From Cellulomonas sp. URHD0024 (GTDB lineage Bacteria; Actinomycetota; Actinomycetes; Actinomycetales; Cellulomonadaceae), in contig NZ_KE384506.1 of assembly GCF_000426185.1 (NCBI RefSeq), forward strand, positions 62,001 through 126,000: a DNA stretch of 64,000 nucleotides. Direction: 5' to 3'. Both the position numbers and the translations under genes were made by a program. The first letter of the stretch is position 1, and the number at the start of each line of letters is the position of its first letter. Of the stretch, positions 1 to 10,480 are shown piece after piece. Below the pieces are notes generated by a model. That model made no database searches and was not told the origin of the DNA. It saw only the letters and a list, made by a program, of their open reading frames with translations.

Positions 1-22
1 AGCTTGAGGAGTACTACCGCCC

Positions 23-2089
23 GTGGCCGAGCAGAGCACGTCCCCGTCCGGCACGACAAGCACAGGCACAACGAACGGCGTCAAGACGGGGGACGGCGGG
101 TACGACGCGTCCGCGATCACGGTCCTCGAGGGGCTCGAGGCGGTTCGTAAGCGTCCGGGCATGTACATCGGTTCCACCGGTGAGCGCGGCCTGCACCACC
201 TGGTCTACGAGGTCGTCGACAACTCCGTCGACGAGGCGCTCGCGGGGTACTGCGACCACATCGAGGTGACCCTGCTGGCCGACGGCGGCGTGCGCGTCGT
301 CGACAACGGCCGTGGCATCCCCGTCGCGATCCACCCGACCGAGGGCCGGCCGACCGTCGAGGTCGTCATGACGATCCTGCACGCGGGCGGCAAGTTCGGC
401 GGTGGCGGGTACGCGGTCTCGGGTGGTCTGCACGGTGTGGGTATCTCCGTGGTGAACGCGCTGTCGACGCGCGTGGAGACCGTGGTCAAGCGCGACGGCT
501 TCGTCTGGCAGCAGGACTTCTCCGACGGCGGCAAGCCGCTGGGCGAGCTGCAGAAGGGCGAGCCGTCCGACGACAACGGGACCTCGCAGACGTTCTGGGC
601 CGACCCCGCGATCTTCGAGACGACCGACTACGACTTCGAGACGCTGCGGTCCCGGCTCCAGCAGTACGCCTTCCTCAACAAGGGCCTGCAGATCTCGTTG
701 ACCGACGAGCGTCCGGAGCACCTGGGCACGGCCGACGAGGTCGCAGGGTCGGCCGACGAGCTCGCCGAGGGCGCGCCGGCTCCGTTCCGCAACGTCGTCT
801 ACAAGTACGACCAGGGGCTCGTCGACTACGTCCGCCACCTCAACGGCGCGAAGAAGGTCGAGGTCGTGCACCCCGACATCATCGACTTCGAGTCCGAGGA
901 CACCGAGCGCCGGTTGTCGCTCGAGATCGCGATGCAGTGGACCAACGCCTACTCGGAGTCGGTGCACACCTACGCCAACACGATCTCCACGACCGAGGGC
1001 GGCACGCACGAGGAGGGCTTCCGTGCGGCGATGACCTCGCTGATCAACCGCTACGCGCGCGACAAGGGCATCCTCAAGGAGAAGGACGAGAACCTCACGG
1101 GAGACGACATCCGCGAGGGCCTCACGGCCGTCATCTCCATCAAGCTCGGCGAGCCGCAGTTCGAGGGTCAGACGAAGACCAAGCTCGGCAACACCGAGGC
1201 CAAGACGTTCGTGCAGCGGGTCGTCAACGACCAGCTGGGCGACTGGCTGGACTCCCACCCCACCGAGGCGCGGGACGTCATCCGCAAGTCGATCCAGGCC
1301 TCCGCCGCCCGGATGGCCGCGCGCAAGGCCCGAGAGGCCACGCGGCGCAAGGGCCTGCTCGAGTCCGGCGGCATGCCCGGCAAGCTGCGCGACTGCCAGT
1401 CGAACCACCCGGACGAGTGCGAGGTGTTCATCGTCGAGGGTGACTCGGCCGGCGGTTCCGCCGTCCGCGGTCGCAACCCGCGCACGCAGGCGATCCTGCC
1501 GATCCGAGGGAAGATCCTCAACGTCGAGCGCGCCCGGCTGGACCGCGCCCTCGGCAACCAGGAGGTCCAGGCCCTGATCACGGCGTTCGGGACCGGCATC
1601 GGCGAGGACTTCGACCTCAGCCGGCTGAGGTACCACAAGATCATCCTGATGGCCGACGCCGACGTCGACGGCCAGCACATCCGGACCCTGCTGCTGACCC
1701 TGCTCTTCCGCTACATGCCCGAGCTGATCACGCACGGGCACGTCTACATGGCGCAGCCGCCGCTCTACAAGATCAAGTGGACCAACGCGGAGCACGAGTA
1801 CGTGTACACGGACCGCGAGCGGGACGCGGTCGTCACGGACGGGCAGGCCGGCGGGAAGCGGCTGCCGAAGGAGAACCAGATCCAGCGGTACAAGGGTCTG
1901 GGCGAGATGGACTACCAGGAGCTGTGGGAGACGACCATGTCGCCCGAGCACCGCACGTTGCTCCAGGTCACGCTCGACGAGGCCGCCGCGGCCGACGAGA
2001 TCTTCTCGGTACTCATGGGCGAGGACGTCGAGTCCCGCCGCTCGTTCATCCAGCGCAACGCGAAGGACGTCAGGTTCCTCGATATCTGA
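23..2089 (+). CDS. gyrB: DNA gyrase subunit B
   Basis: ATP-driven subunit of the type II topoisomerase that introduces negative supercoils; works as GyrA2GyrB2. The 688-residue protein shows the GHKL ATPase motifs ([10 protein letters not shown] near 63-72, DNGRGIP at 94-100, GGLHGVG at 134-140), the TOPRIM signature EGDSAGGS near 472 and the metal-binding DADVDG near 545, and ends with the usual [14 protein letters not shown] tail. Length is normal for an actinobacterial GyrB. The GTG start follows a GAGGAG motif at bases 6-11, with rather long spacing; the first 25 residues are a low-complexity Ser/Thr/Gly extension, so a later start cannot be excluded. gyrA follows after 100 bases on the same strand. 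Confidence 0.98.
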   Translation: MAEQSTSPSGTTSTGTTNGVKTGDGGYDASAITVLEGLEAVRKRPGMYIGSTGERGLHHLVYEVVDNSVDEALAGYCDHIEVTLLADGGVRVVDNGRGIPVAIHPTEGRPTVEVVMTILHAGGKFGGGGYAVSGGLHGVGISVVNALSTRVETVVKRDGFVWQQDFSDGGKPLGELQKGEPSDDNGTSQTFWADPAIFETTDYDFETLRSRLQQYAFLNKGLQISLTDERPEHLGTADEVAGSADELAEGAPAPFRNVVYKYDQGLVDYVRHLNGAKKVEVVHPDIIDFESEDTERRLSLEIAMQWTNAYSESVHTYANTISTTEGGTHEEGFRAAMTSLINRYARDKGILKEKDENLTGDDIREGLTAVISIKLGEPQFEGQTKTKLGNTEAKTFVQRVVNDQLGDWLDSHPTEARDVIRKSIQASAARMAARKAREATRRKGLLESGGMPGKLRDCQSNHPDECEVFIVEGDSAGGSAVRGRNPRTQAILPIRGKILNVERARLDRALGNQEVQALITAFGTGIGEDFDLSRLRYHKIILMADADVDGQHIRTLLLTLLFRYMPELITHGHVYMAQPPLYKIKWTNAEHEYVYTDRERDAVVTDGQAGGKRLPKENQIQRYKGLGEMDYQELWETTMSPEHRTLLQVTLDEAAAADEIFSVLMGEDVESRRSFIQRNAKDVRFLDI

Positions 2090-2189
2090 GGGCCGGCGCA
2101 GCGAGCCCTGCACGTCATCGACAGAAGACAGAGCCATCGAGTCCGATGCCCATACACCAGGCACGTAGGGCCGAACCTAAGGAAGAACG

Positions 2190-4805
2190 TTGAGCGAGAC
2201 CCCCGGCAGAGAGATCGAGCACGGCCGCATCGAGCAGGTGGACCTGCAGCTCGAGATGCAGCGCTCCTACCTCGACTACGCCATGGCCGTCATCGTCGGG
2301 CGCGCGCTGCCCGACGTCCGTGACGGGCTGAAGCCGGTGCACCGCCGGGTGCTCTACGCGATGTACGACGGCGGCTACCGACCGGACCGCCAGTTCTCCA
2401 AGTGCAGCCGCGTCGTCGGCGACGTCATGGGCAAGTACCACCCGCACGGTGACACGGCGATCTACGACGCGCTCGTCCGCCTGGTCCAGGACTGGTCGCT
2501 GCGCTACCCGCTGGTCTCCGGGCAGGGCAACTTCGGATCCCCGGGCGACGACCCCGCCGCCGCGCCCCGGTACACCGAGTGCAAGATGGCGCCGCTGTCC
2601 ATGGAGATGGTCCGGGACATCGACAAGGACACCGTCGACTTCCAGGACAACTACGACGGCCGCACCCAGGAGCCCGCGGTCCTGCCGTCCCGGTTCCCGA
2701 ACCTGCTGGTCAACGGCTCGGCCGGCATCGCGGTCGGCATGGCCACCAACATCCCCCCGCACAACCTGCGTGAGGTGGCCGACGGCGTCCAGTGGTACCT
2801 CAGCCACCCGGAGGCGTCGACGGAGGAGCTGCTCGATGCGCTCCTGCAGCGCATCAAGGGCCCGGACTTCCCGACGGGCGCGACGATCCTGGGCCACCGA
2901 GGCATCGAGGACGCGTACCGCACCGGTCGCGGCTCGATCACCATGCGTGCGGTGGTGGTCGTCGAGGAGATCCAGAACCGCATCTGCCTGGTCGTCACCG
3001 AGCTGCCGTACCAGGTGAACCCCGACACGCTGGCGAAGAAGATCGCGGACCTCGTCCGTGAGAACAAGATCACCGGCATCGCGGACATCCGCGACGAGAC
3101 GAGCGGCCGAGCCGGGCAGCGCCTCGTGATCGTGCTGAAGCGCGACGCCGTCGCGAAGGTCGTGCTGAACAACCTCTACAAGCACACGCAGCTGCAGGAC
3201 ACGTTCGGCGCGAACATGCTCGCGCTGGTCGACGACGTGCCGCGGACGCTGAGCATCGACGCGTTCGTCCGGCACTGGGTCGCGCACCAGCTCGACGTCG
3301 TCGTCCGTCGGACGAAGTTCAAGCTCCGCGAGGCCGAGGCGGAGATCCACATCTATCGCGGGTACCTCAAGGCGCTCGACGCGCTCGACGAGGTCATCGC
3401 GCTCATCCGGCGCTCCCCCGACGCGGACGAGGCTCGCACGGGCCTGATGGAGCTGCTCGACATCGACGAGCTGCAGGCGAACGCCATCCTGAACATGCAG
3501 CTGCGTCGGCTCGCTGCGCTGCAGCGCCAGGCCATCCTCGACCGGCACGCCGAGCTCGAGGCGCTCATCGTCGAGTACCGGGAGATCCTCGACAGCGAGC
3601 AGCGCCAGCGCGACATCGTCTCCGAGGAGCTCGGGGAGATCGTCGCGAAGTACGGCGACGAGCGACGCACGACGATCCTGCCGTTCGACGGCGACGTCAG
3701 CATCGAGGACCTCATCGCCGAGGAGGAGATGGTCGTCACCATCACGCGCGGCGGGTACGCCAAGCGGACGCGGTCGGACAACTACCGGGCGCAGCGTCGT
3801 GGCGGCAAGGGCGTCCGCGGCGCCCAGCTGCGCGAGGACGACCTGGTCGACCACTTCTTCGTCACGACGACCCACCACTGGCTGCTGTTCTTCACGAACC
3901 TCGGTCGCGTCTACCGTGCGAAGGCCTACGAGCTGCCCGAGGGCGGTCGGGATGCGAAGGGCCAGCACGTCGCCAACCTGCTCGCGTTCCAGCCGGGCGA
4001 GAAGATCGCGCAGGTGCTCGACATCCGGGACTACACCTCGGTGGAGTACCTGGTGCTGGCCACCCAGCGCGGCCTGGTGAAGAAGACGCGCCTGACGGAG
4101 TACGACTCGAACCGGTCGGGCGGGGTCATCGCGATCAACCTGCGCGAGGACGAGGAGGGCCGGCCGGACGAGCTGGTCTCGGCTCGCCTCGTCGACTCCG
4201 ACAACGACCTGATCCTGGTCTCCCGCAAGGGGCAGTCGGTCCGGTTCACCGCCTCGGACGACTCCCTGCGGCCCATGGGCCGCGCGACCTCGGGCGTCAC
4301 GGGGATGAAGTTCCGCGACGACGACGAGCTGCTCGCGATGGACGTCGTGCGCGAGGACGCGTTCCTGTTCACGGTCACCGAGGGCGGCATCGCCAAGCGC
4401 ACCGCCCTGACGGTCGAGAACTACCGGCAGCAGGGCCGCGGCGGTCTGGGCATCAAGGTGGCCAACCTTCCCGAGGCGAACGGCGACCTTGTCGGGGCCC
4501 TCGTTGCCGACGCCGAGGACGAGGTCCTGGTCATCATGGAGCGCGGCAAGATCGTGAGATCCGCCACGTCCGAGGTGAATGCGACGGGGCGCACCACGCA
4601 GGGAGTCATCTTCGCGAAGCCCGACAACGGTGACCGGATCATCGCGGTCGCCAGGAACACGGAGCGACACCTGGCCGACGATGCAGGTACCGTGGGCGGC
4701 GAGAATGCCCTGGTTTCGGACGAACCCGGTGACACGCCCGTCGACTCGGACGCGTCGATCGACGACTCCGGTACCGAGACCGATCCGTCACCGGAGGACG
4801 CATGA
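2190..4805 (+). CDS. gyrA: DNA gyrase subunit A
   Basis: Breakage-reunion subunit of gyrase, partner of the upstream GyrB. The catalytic tyrosine is Y128 in the motif [11 protein letters not shown]. The quinolone-determining region reads [10 protein letters not shown], so the position equivalent to E. coli Ser83 is Thr89 and the Asp87 equivalent is kept (D93). The GyrA-box QRRGGKG lies in the C-terminal beta-pinwheel, showing it is gyrase rather than topoisomerase IV. The TTG start is supported by AAGGAAG a few bases upstream. After the pinwheel there is an acidic tail of roughly 50 residues rich in Asp, Glu, Ser and Thr. Its stop overlaps the next gene (ATGA). Confidence 0.98.
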   Translation: MSETPGREIEHGRIEQVDLQLEMQRSYLDYAMAVIVGRALPDVRDGLKPVHRRVLYAMYDGGYRPDRQFSKCSRVVGDVMGKYHPHGDTAIYDALVRLVQDWSLRYPLVSGQGNFGSPGDDPAAAPRYTECKMAPLSMEMVRDIDKDTVDFQDNYDGRTQEPAVLPSRFPNLLVNGSAGIAVGMATNIPPHNLREVADGVQWYLSHPEASTEELLDALLQRIKGPDFPTGATILGHRGIEDAYRTGRGSITMRAVVVVEEIQNRICLVVTELPYQVNPDTLAKKIADLVRENKITGIADIRDETSGRAGQRLVIVLKRDAVAKVVLNNLYKHTQLQDTFGANMLALVDDVPRTLSIDAFVRHWVAHQLDVVVRRTKFKLREAEAEIHIYRGYLKALDALDEVIALIRRSPDADEARTGLMELLDIDELQANAILNMQLRRLAALQRQAILDRHAELEALIVEYREILDSEQRQRDIVSEELGEIVAKYGDERRTTILPFDGDVSIEDLIAEEEMVVTITRGGYAKRTRSDNYRAQRRGGKGVRGAQLREDDLVDHFFVTTTHHWLLFFTNLGRVYRAKAYELPEGGRDAKGQHVANLLAFQPGEKIAQVLDIRDYTSVEYLVLATQRGLVKKTRLTEYDSNRSGGVIAINLREDEEGRPDELVSARLVDSDNDLILVSRKGQSVRFTASDDSLRPMGRATSGVTGMKFRDDDELLAMDVVREDAFLFTVTEGGIAKRTALTVENYRQQGRGGLGIKVANLPEANGDLVGALVADAEDEVLVIMERGKIVRSATSEVNATGRTTQGVIFAKPDNGDRIIAVARNTERHLADDAGTVGGENALVSDEPGDTPVDSDASIDDSGTETDPSPEDA

Positions 4806-5803
4806 CCGATTCCACGCCGCCCTCGATCCCGCCGCGCACACGACCGACCTCACCAGCCTCCACCGGCCGGAAGACCACGTCGTCACCCGTGCGAACAGGG
4901 TCGAACGCTGCGTGGAACGGTTCCGACGAGCTCGACGCGCCGACCTCGAACGGCTCGTCGACCGGCGTCGGTCCGCCGAGTGTCGCACCGCCTGTGCGGA
5001 CGTCGACGGGCGGCGGGCGTGCCGCGGGTGGTTCGGGTTCCGGTTCCAGCAACGGCTCCTCCAGCAACGGCTCCTCCAGCACCGGCCGGACCTCGGGCTC
5101 CGCGGGCACCACGAAGACGTCGATCCGGCTCGGCGACGGGGTCACGGTGCCGCCGGAGAGAGAACCGGATCAGGAGACATCACCCGCTGATCCGTCCGAG
5201 GACGTGGTCCCGTCCCCGATGATGGTGGCAGTAGACGCCACCACGGCGTGGTTCAAGAAGGCCGGCGGAGCAACGACCGCTGCATTCGCCTCCTTGACCC
5301 GTCCCCGTTCCGAGGAACCGACCATGACAGCGAATCCTGCCGCCGCACCCGCGGCCAGGCCGGCTCCCACGCGAACGTCCACCACGACCGAGAACCCTCG
5401 CCCGTCGACCGGACGCATCCCCACCGTCTCTGCCCACGGCGGCCCGCGCCGCGTCCGGCTGGCGATCTCACGCGTCGACCCGTGGTCGGTGATGAAGCTG
5501 TCGCTGCTGGTCTCCGTCGCGATCGGCATCATGTTCGTCGTGGCGGTCATCGTCGTCTGGCTCACGCTCGACAAGATGCACGTGTTCGCGCAGATCAACG
5601 ACCTGGTCACGCAGATCACCGGCCAGGAGAGCACCATCGACATCCTGCAGTACGTCGAGTTCCGTCGGATCGTCTCTGGCTCGATGCTCATCGCGGTGGT
5701 CGACGTGTTCCTGCTGACGGCACTCGCTACGATCGGTGCGTTCCTGTACAACATCGTCGCCGCACTGGTGGGCGGCGTGCACGTGACCATGACCGACGAC
5801 TGA
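4802..5803 (+). CDS. DUF3566 membrane protein downstream of gyrA
   Basis: Conserved actinobacterial protein of the DUF3566 family, found almost always directly after gyrA; its precise role is not established. The start overlaps the gyrA stop as ATGA, so translation is probably coupled. Of 333 residues, the first 220 or so are low-complexity Ser/Pro/Thr/Gly sequence (including a short tandem repeat of Ser-Asn-Gly-Ser-Ser units near 80-95) and are probably disordered and cytoplasmic. The C-terminal 110 residues hold the family domain with two predicted membrane segments, one after [17 protein letters not shown] and one around [18 protein letters not shown]. The family assignment is firm; function is unknown. 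Confidence 0.9.
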   Translation: MTDSTPPSIPPRTRPTSPASTGRKTTSSPVRTGSNAAWNGSDELDAPTSNGSSTGVGPPSVAPPVRTSTGGGRAAGGSGSGSSNGSSSNGSSSTGRTSGSAGTTKTSIRLGDGVTVPPEREPDQETSPADPSEDVVPSPMMVAVDATTAWFKKAGGATTAAFASLTRPRSEEPTMTANPAAAPAARPAPTRTSTTTENPRPSTGRIPTVSAHGGPRRVRLAISRVDPWSVMKLSLLVSVAIGIMFVVAVIVVWLTLDKMHVFAQINDLVTQITGQESTIDILQYVEFRRIVSGSMLIAVVDVFLLTALATIGAFLYNIVAALVGGVHVTMTDD

Positions 5804-5825
5804 GCAACCGCTCCTGACCGCCGGT

Positions 5826-5855
5826 TTGGGACAGACCCCGGCCCTGGGGTAGTCT
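5826..5855 (+). promoter_or_regulatory. Candidate promoter for tRNA-Ile
   Basis: TTGGGA at 5826-5831 and TAGTCT at 5850-5855 are separated by 18 bases, and the mature tRNA begins 15 bases after the -10-like box. This is read from sequence only. Confidence 0.45.
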
Positions 5856-5870
5856 CATCCGGCACTGCAC

Positions 5871-5944
5871 GGGCCTATAGCTCAGACGGTTAGAGCGCTT
5901 CCCTGATAAGGAAGAGGTCACAGGTTCAAGTCCTGTTAGGCCCA
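5871..5944 (+). tRNA. tRNA-Ile(GAT)
   Basis: Complete cloverleaf of 74 bases. The acceptor arms GGGCCTA and TAGGCCC pair perfectly, the anticodon stem-loop CTTCCCTGATAAGGAAG presents GAT, and the T-arm contains GTTCAAGTC. CCA is not encoded. It sits in the conserved gyrA-DUF3566-tRNA-Ile-tRNA-Ala block. Confidence 0.97.
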
Positions 5945-5968
5945 CTCCCGACCCCGTGGGGGAACCCG

Positions 5969-6088
5969 ATGAAGAAGCTCCTGCTCCTCGTGGCGGTTGC
6001 CGCCGCCGCGTTCATCGCCTGGCAGAAGTTCAGCCAGGATCGCGACGAGCGCGACCTCTGGGCCGAGGTCACCGACACCTTCGAGTGA
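5969..6088 (+). CDS. DLW-39 family small protein
   Basis: A 39-residue protein lying between tRNA-Ile and tRNA-Ala. It starts MKKLLLLVAVAAAAFIAW, a single hydrophobic segment, followed by a charged tail containing the sequence DLW and ending VTDTFE. Both the exact length of 39 residues and the DLW motif match the actinobacterial DLW-39 family, which is known from this same genomic position. No molecular function is established. It is small enough to be missed by length-limited gene callers. Confidence 0.85.
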   Translation: MKKLLLLVAVAAAAFIAWQKFSQDRDERDLWAEVTDTFE

Positions 6089-6121
6089 CGGCCCTCCTCG
6101 GCCTTCGGGCGTCGGGGGAAC

Positions 6122-6194
6122 GGGGCCATGGCGCAATTGGTAGCGCACCTGCTTTGCAAGCAGGGGGTTAGGGGTTCGAGTCCCCTTGGCTCCA
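6122..6194 (+). tRNA. tRNA-Ala(TGC)
   Basis: Complete 73-base cloverleaf: acceptor arms GGGGCCA/TGGCTCC (one G-T pair), anticodon stem-loop CCTGCTTTGCAAGCAGG presenting TGC, and T-arm AGGGGTTCGAGTCCCCT. CCA is not encoded. Confidence 0.97.
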
Positions 6195-6475
6195 CATCGA
6201 GCGGTTCGCGTGGGCGGGCCGCCCAGAACGCGGGCGTCCTCGCACGTCGCCACGCGGCGAAGGGGAAGGCACCCGTGCCTCGCGGCCATAGCCAGCGCAT
6301 CGTCGAGGTCGTCGACCGAGAAGGCGACGCGGGTCCCACCGCGTGCGCCGCGACGACCAGGCAGGCGCCGACCAGCGCGAGCCAGACGGACAGGCTCACC
6401 CGCCGGACGCCGGGACGCTCAGGGACCGAAACCATGCCGCGGAACCGGAGGTCGGGCAGCATCCACGGGTGCCCG
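6195..6475 (-). other. Intergenic stretch, possible membrane-gene remnant
   Basis: The 281 bases between tRNA-Ala and the next gene hold no complete gene I can support. On the minus strand a reading frame starting near 6435 encodes a plausible hydrophobic N-terminus (LSVWLALVGACLVVAAH) but then runs into the antisense of tRNA-Ala, giving nonsense protein. This could be a truncated membrane-protein gene or chance in GC-rich DNA. Confidence 0.25.
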
Positions 6476-9043
6476 TCACGTCATCGGGTCTCCACCGCTC
6501 GACGACGGGATCTTGGCGGTCATCCCCGACGCGTACGCCCGCATGTAGTCGCGCAGCAGCACCTCCGACGACGGCGTGCCGAACGGGATGACCGACACGT
6601 CGGGAAGGGACCCGGCCACGCCGGCCGCGTAGCCCAACTTGACGGCATTGGTGCGTTCGGCCGCAGCCTCCCGGAAGCCGGCGGCCTCGGCCGCATTGGT
6701 CACGGTGGTGGCGCGCACGGCAAGCTGGTCTGGGGTCGGGACGGCGATTGCCAGGGACCTGCCCAGCGCGAACGCTGCATGGTAGGCCTTGCGCCCGTCA
6801 TCAAGGCCCGCCTTGTACGCCTCGTCTAGCGGACCGATGGCTACCACGTTGGGGTCGTTGGCCAGGCCGTCCTGGTAACCGGCCTTGTAGTTCGGGGTTG
6901 CGCTCATCGTCTTGAAGTCCTTTTCGCCCTCCCGCTCGACCCAGTCCCCCTTTCGCTTCTGGATCATTCGTGCCGGCGAGCCGTGTGACCAATCGGCCGG
7001 CGGGCGGCCGAACTGCTTCCCGTTTCGGTACTCCAGGTCGACTTGGAGCATGCCCATGTGCGCCTCGTTGGAGCGGGCCAGCAATACAGCATCCCGCTCC
7101 AGTGCCGCCTTCTTGGCAGCGTTCGGCTCGTTCTTCGCCTTGAACTGGGTCAGCGATTGATTCTTGATCTGCTCGTGAGAAAAACGCGCCACCTCGTCGA
7201 GAATGAACTGCTGCTTGAGCACCGGGAGGTGGTGGGTGGCGAACCAGTCGCGGGCCGCCTTGCCCCAGCCCTCGTTCTTGACGGACGTCCTGGCGATGAT
7301 CTCGACGTACGGTGGAGGCCCCGGGGGCCCCGGTGGCGGGACGTTGGCGTTGACGAATGCGTCCCCGAAGAACGGGGACGAGCGGTACCACTCCATCATC
7401 TCCATATCACTCTTGCCCCAGCCGCCATTGCAATGGCGGCAGATCCGCATGAGGTTGTCCATGTCGTTCGAATAGGCGTGGATTGCCGCCGCGGTGAGCA
7501 CGACCTTGCAGCCCGCCGTACCCGGCAACCCATTCGTCGTGAAGAAGGTGTCGAATTCGGGAGTGGTCTTCTTGATCTGCTGGTACAACCCGTCGCTCAC
7601 CGCCATGCCGTCGGCCAGCATCAGCAGGTTCTTCTTCAACTCGGCGAACGCCTGTTGGTGGTCTACCTCGAACTGCGTCGCGTCGGTGAGCTTCCCGCAG
7701 GTCGCGCAGATCTGGGTCGCCGTGCCGTCGGCGTTCTGCCTCAGGGCTCCCGTCGCGATGTCCTCCGTGGCTAGCGCGTTACCCACCGAGCTTGCGGTCT
7801 TGTTGCTGACCCCGGCGAGAGAGACGTTGATCGTGTGGAATGCGCCGTCGGCGCGACCTTCGGTGTCGGCTGGCTTGGTCGCGAAGGCGGCCGGGGTGTT
7901 GTACTTCGGGTCATGCACAGGCTTACGGAGGCTGGGCGTGGGTCCCAGGCTTGCGATCCACTCCTGATGGAGGTCCAAGCTGCGGGCGTGGAGCAGAGCG
8001 GTGAACGCAGGCGTGAGCGGGGGCGGGGTCTGCATGCGCCCGAGCGATGCCCTGAGCTCGTTGATCCCGTTCTGGTCGAGCCGGTCCACGAACTCCTTGG
8101 GCATGTTCCCGAGGGCCGCGTAGGCGAGGTCCACGAGGTCTGGCTGCTTCTCGAACTCCACCGCCTTGGCAGGGTGATTCGTCTCGGCCCAGAACTTGAT
8201 GACCATCTGCAGGGCCTGCGCCGCACTCTTGATGCCCGACACTTGCGCTAGCTCGGCCCACGTCATCGGCGCCGGCGGCGCCGGCGGTGTCAACTTCTTC
8301 TTCGTGGTCGTCTTTGTCTTCTTCTTCTTTTCCTTCTCCTTCTTGTAGATGGTGCGCCGCACAGAGGAGGAGCCGTCCAGGAGAGGGGGCATGGCGCCGT
8401 CGCCGACGGGCTGTGCCGGTGCGAGCCCGGCCTCGGGGTGAACCGAGGTCGCCGGTGCGTGCCCCTCGTCGAGCACGTGAGCGATCTCGTGGGCGAGCAC
8501 GTGCTCGCCGTGCGCGTCGAGCGGGTCGACGCCGGTGCCCAGGAACACGTTGTTGCCGACCGTGAACGCCGTCGCACCAAGCGCTGCGCTGTGCTGGGCG
8601 GCTGAGGGGCCGTCGTGCACGCGGACGTGGCTGAGCGACGTCCCGAACCCGGATTCCATCCGACGCCGGACCGCCTCAGAGAGCGGCGCACCGTCGCCGA
8701 TCCGGTCGGAGATGTGGCGGCTGCGAACCGTCGAGACGGCCCCGCCCAACCGGCCGATCTCCACGTGCGCGGTGGACGACCGCTGGGTGTCGGCCGGCGG
8801 CCCCTCCTCGTCGAACCGGCGCAGCCGTGAGAGCACCGAGGTAGCGCGCACCTCGGCAGCGACCTCGGCGGGGTCGTCGGCGTTCCCGACCGTCAGACCG
8901 GCGACGGGGACCAGGCTGCGCAACGGTGACGGCGCTGGTCCGGCGGCGGTGCCAGAGGTCCCGACTGGCGCCGGCGCTGCCGGGACGGCGAGCTTCTCGG
9001 CCTGCTCTGACATGGCGCCCCCCGACGGTCCGTTTGCGGCCAT
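6476..9043 (-). CDS. DUF4157 (eCIS-core) protein with HNH-type zinc site
   Basis: Large 855-residue protein with an N-terminal DUF4157 domain (about residues 115-200), including FGTSLSHVRVHDG near 133-145 and the metallopeptidase-like HVLAHEIAH with HEIAH at 185-189. DUF4157 is known as the core domain of proteins associated with extracellular contractile injection systems (eCIS), many of them effectors. A lysine-rich linker (233-250) follows. At 446-539 there is a zinc/HNH-like arrangement: CATC (C446, C449), VDH (D461-H462) and CRHCN (C535, C538, N539), suggesting a nuclease; the insertion between halves is unusually long. The C-terminal 300 residues are unrecognised. No eCIS structural genes are in the window. 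The N-terminus could instead be Met11. Domain reading is solid; toxin function is inference. Confidence 0.8.
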   Translation of the reverse strand: MAANGPSGGAMSEQAEKLAVPAAPAPVGTSGTAAGPAPSPLRSLVPVAGLTVGNADDPAEVAAEVRATSVLSRLRRFDEEGPPADTQRSSTAHVEIGRLGGAVSTVRSRHISDRIGDGAPLSEAVRRRMESGFGTSLSHVRVHDGPSAAQHSAALGATAFTVGNNVFLGTGVDPLDAHGEHVLAHEIAHVLDEGHAPATSVHPEAGLAPAQPVGDGAMPPLLDGSSSVRRTIYKKEKEKKKKTKTTTKKKLTPPAPPAPMTWAELAQVSGIKSAAQALQMVIKFWAETNHPAKAVEFEKQPDLVDLAYAALGNMPKEFVDRLDQNGINELRASLGRMQTPPPLTPAFTALLHARSLDLHQEWIASLGPTPSLRKPVHDPKYNTPAAFATKPADTEGRADGAFHTINVSLAGVSNKTASSVGNALATEDIATGALRQNADGTATQICATCGKLTDATQFEVDHQQAFAELKKNLLMLADGMAVSDGLYQQIKKTTPEFDTFFTTNGLPGTAGCKVVLTAAAIHAYSNDMDNLMRICRHCNGGWGKSDMEMMEWYRSSPFFGDAFVNANVPPPGPPGPPPYVEIIARTSVKNEGWGKAARDWFATHHLPVLKQQFILDEVARFSHEQIKNQSLTQFKAKNEPNAAKKAALERDAVLLARSNEAHMGMLQVDLEYRNGKQFGRPPADWSHGSPARMIQKRKGDWVEREGEKDFKTMSATPNYKAGYQDGLANDPNVVAIGPLDEAYKAGLDDGRKAYHAAFALGRSLAIAVPTPDQLAVRATTVTNAAEAAGFREAAAERTNAVKLGYAAGVAGSLPDVSVIPFGTPSSEVLLRDYMRAYASGMTAKIPSSSGGDPMT

Positions 9044-9400
9044 CTTGTTCCGGGGACGACAACTCCGCTTCCGTACTATCTACGCAATAGCGACATGCGC
9101 GGCGGGCCAGCAGCAAGCCGTCAGGTCTGCTTCAACTCCTCGGCGACCCTGGACGTGGAAGTCGACAAGGAACCGCTCAACGCCGGCTCCTGAAGCAGGT
9201 CGCCGACGAAGCTGGGCATGACGATGCCGGAGCGCGGCGCCGTGCTGCGGCAGCGGGGCGGCAGCTGGCGACTTGCCGCGTGAGCGTGCCACCACCGTGG
9301 TCGCGTCAGCGAAGAGCGCAGGCACGTCAGGCGCCTAGCGACGCATCCCACGCGGCAGTCGTCGGCACGTCGGCGGGCCACATGGGCCAGAATGCCTGGC
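9044..9400. other. Divergent intergenic region
   Basis: These 357 bases separate the minus-strand DUF4157 gene from the plus-strand GH128 gene. Near 9070-9090 there are AT-containing boxes suited to a minus-strand promoter, and CAGAAT at 9388-9393 lies seven bases before ATG 9401. Otherwise I see short frames with no credible product and no repeat or hairpin of note. Confidence 0.4.
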
Positions 9401-10480
9401 ATGCTCCCCGCCTGGACGATGTCGCGCCGTCGGCTCATCGCGCTCCTCGCGGCGTTCCTGCTGCTCGGCGTCGGCGCGGGGCTCGTGCTGGTGCCTCGGT
9501 CCTCGGCGGCACCGGAGGCCGCCTCGACGGGTCACCGGGGGTCGGACACGTCACCACTCAGGGCGTCCAGCGCGTCGACACCCGCGGCCACGGCCTCGTC
9601 GGCGCCCCAGACGACGCCACCGCCACCCACGACGCCAGCCGCCACCGGGACGGTGCCGACGCCGACGGCCGGGACGCCGACGACGGTCGTGAAGCCCCCG
9701 GCCGCCCCGCCCAAGGCCGCGCCGGCCCCTCCGCGGGCCGCGCCACGTCCACCCGCGACCCACACGGCGAAGAAGGGCGTCGCCACGTGGGAGTTCACGG
9801 GTGCGACCGCGGCTCTGAAGGACGTGGGCGTCGGCTGGTACTACAACTGGTCGACGTCGAACGCCTCCATGCCGGCCCCGTCGGGCGTCGAGTTCGTGCC
9901 GATGATCTGGGGTGCGTCGAACGTGACGCCGGCGGCGCTCGGGGCACCGGGGTCGACGCTGCTCGGCTTCAACGAGCCCGACATGGGCGGCCAGGCGAAC
10001 ATGACGGTCGACCGCGCGCTCGAGCTCTGGCCGCAGCTCCAGGCGACGGGCAAGCGGCTGGGCAGTCCGGCGGTGGCCTGGGGCGGGGATCGCGCGGGTG
10101 GCTGGCTGGACCAGTTCATGAGTGGCGCCAAGGCCCGCGGTCTGCGCGTCGACTTCATCACACTGCACTGGTACGGCTCGGACTTCGGACCTGACGCCGT
10201 CGACCAGCTCCAGCGGTACGTCGCCGGCGTCCACGCGCGCTACGGGCTGCCGATCTGGGTCACGGAGTACAGCCTGATCAACTTCTCGGGCAGCCCGAAG
10301 TTCCCCACCGACGACCAGATGACGGCGTTCATCGCGTCGTCGACGGCGATGTTCGAGTCCACCCCGTACGTCGAGCGGTACGCGTGGTTCGGGCTGCCGG
10401 CTCTCGAGCCGGGGACGGGTCTGTACAGGGACGGATCGACGCCGACGCCCGCCGGCGTCGCGTACCGCGCCGCGGGTTAG
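9401..10480 (+). CDS. GH128-like (Asl1-type) glycoside hydrolase, membrane-anchored or secreted
   Basis: Probable beta-1,3-glucan hydrolase of the GH128/Asl1 type. After a short basic N-terminus there is one hydrophobic segment (signal peptide or anchor), a roughly 75-residue Pro/Thr/Ala linker, then a TIM-barrel domain beginning near GVGWYYNW. Landmarks are FVPMIWG, the acid/base motif LGFNEPDMGG (Glu192 counting from this start), FITLHWYG and the nucleophile motif WVTEYSLINF (Glu289), the two glutamates expected for clan-A enzymes. I chose ATG 9401 because a -10-like CAGAAT lies seven bases upstream, fitting a leaderless transcript; ATG 9392 and 9419 are in frame. Its position before a glucan synthase and GH81 gene supports a beta-1,3-glucan role. 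Confidence 0.85.
   Translation: MLPAWTMSRRRLIALLAAFLLLGVGAGLVLVPRSSAAPEAASTGHRGSDTSPLRASSASTPAATASSAPQTTPPPPTTPAATGTVPTPTAGTPTTVVKPPAAPPKAAPAPPRAAPRPPATHTAKKGVATWEFTGATAALKDVGVGWYYNWSTSNASMPAPSGVEFVPMIWGASNVTPAALGAPGSTLLGFNEPDMGGQANMTVDRALELWPQLQATGKRLGSPAVAWGGDRAGGWLDQFMSGAKARGLRVDFITLHWYGSDFGPDAVDQLQRYVAGVHARYGLPIWVTEYSLINFSGSPKFPTDDQMTAFIASSTAMFESTPYVERYAWFGLPALEPGTGLYRDGSTPTPAGVAYRAAG

Noticed and set aside
14..4670. Very long open frames of 700-850 codons on the minus strand across gyrB and gyrA
   Set aside because: They are antisense shadows of GC-rich coding sequence: Arg/Asp/Val-rich composition, no domain, and gyrB/gyrA on the plus strand are certain.
5926..6289. Minus-strand proteins reading PRGLEPLTPCLQS or similar over tRNA-Ala and tRNA-Ile
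   Set aside because: Classic artefact of translating tRNA genes backwards; the cloverleafs on the plus strand are complete.
6122..9400. Integrated island at tRNA-Ala
   Set aside because: The DUF4157 gene sits right beside tRNA-Ala, but I found no second copy of the tRNA 3' end, no integrase and no tail genes.
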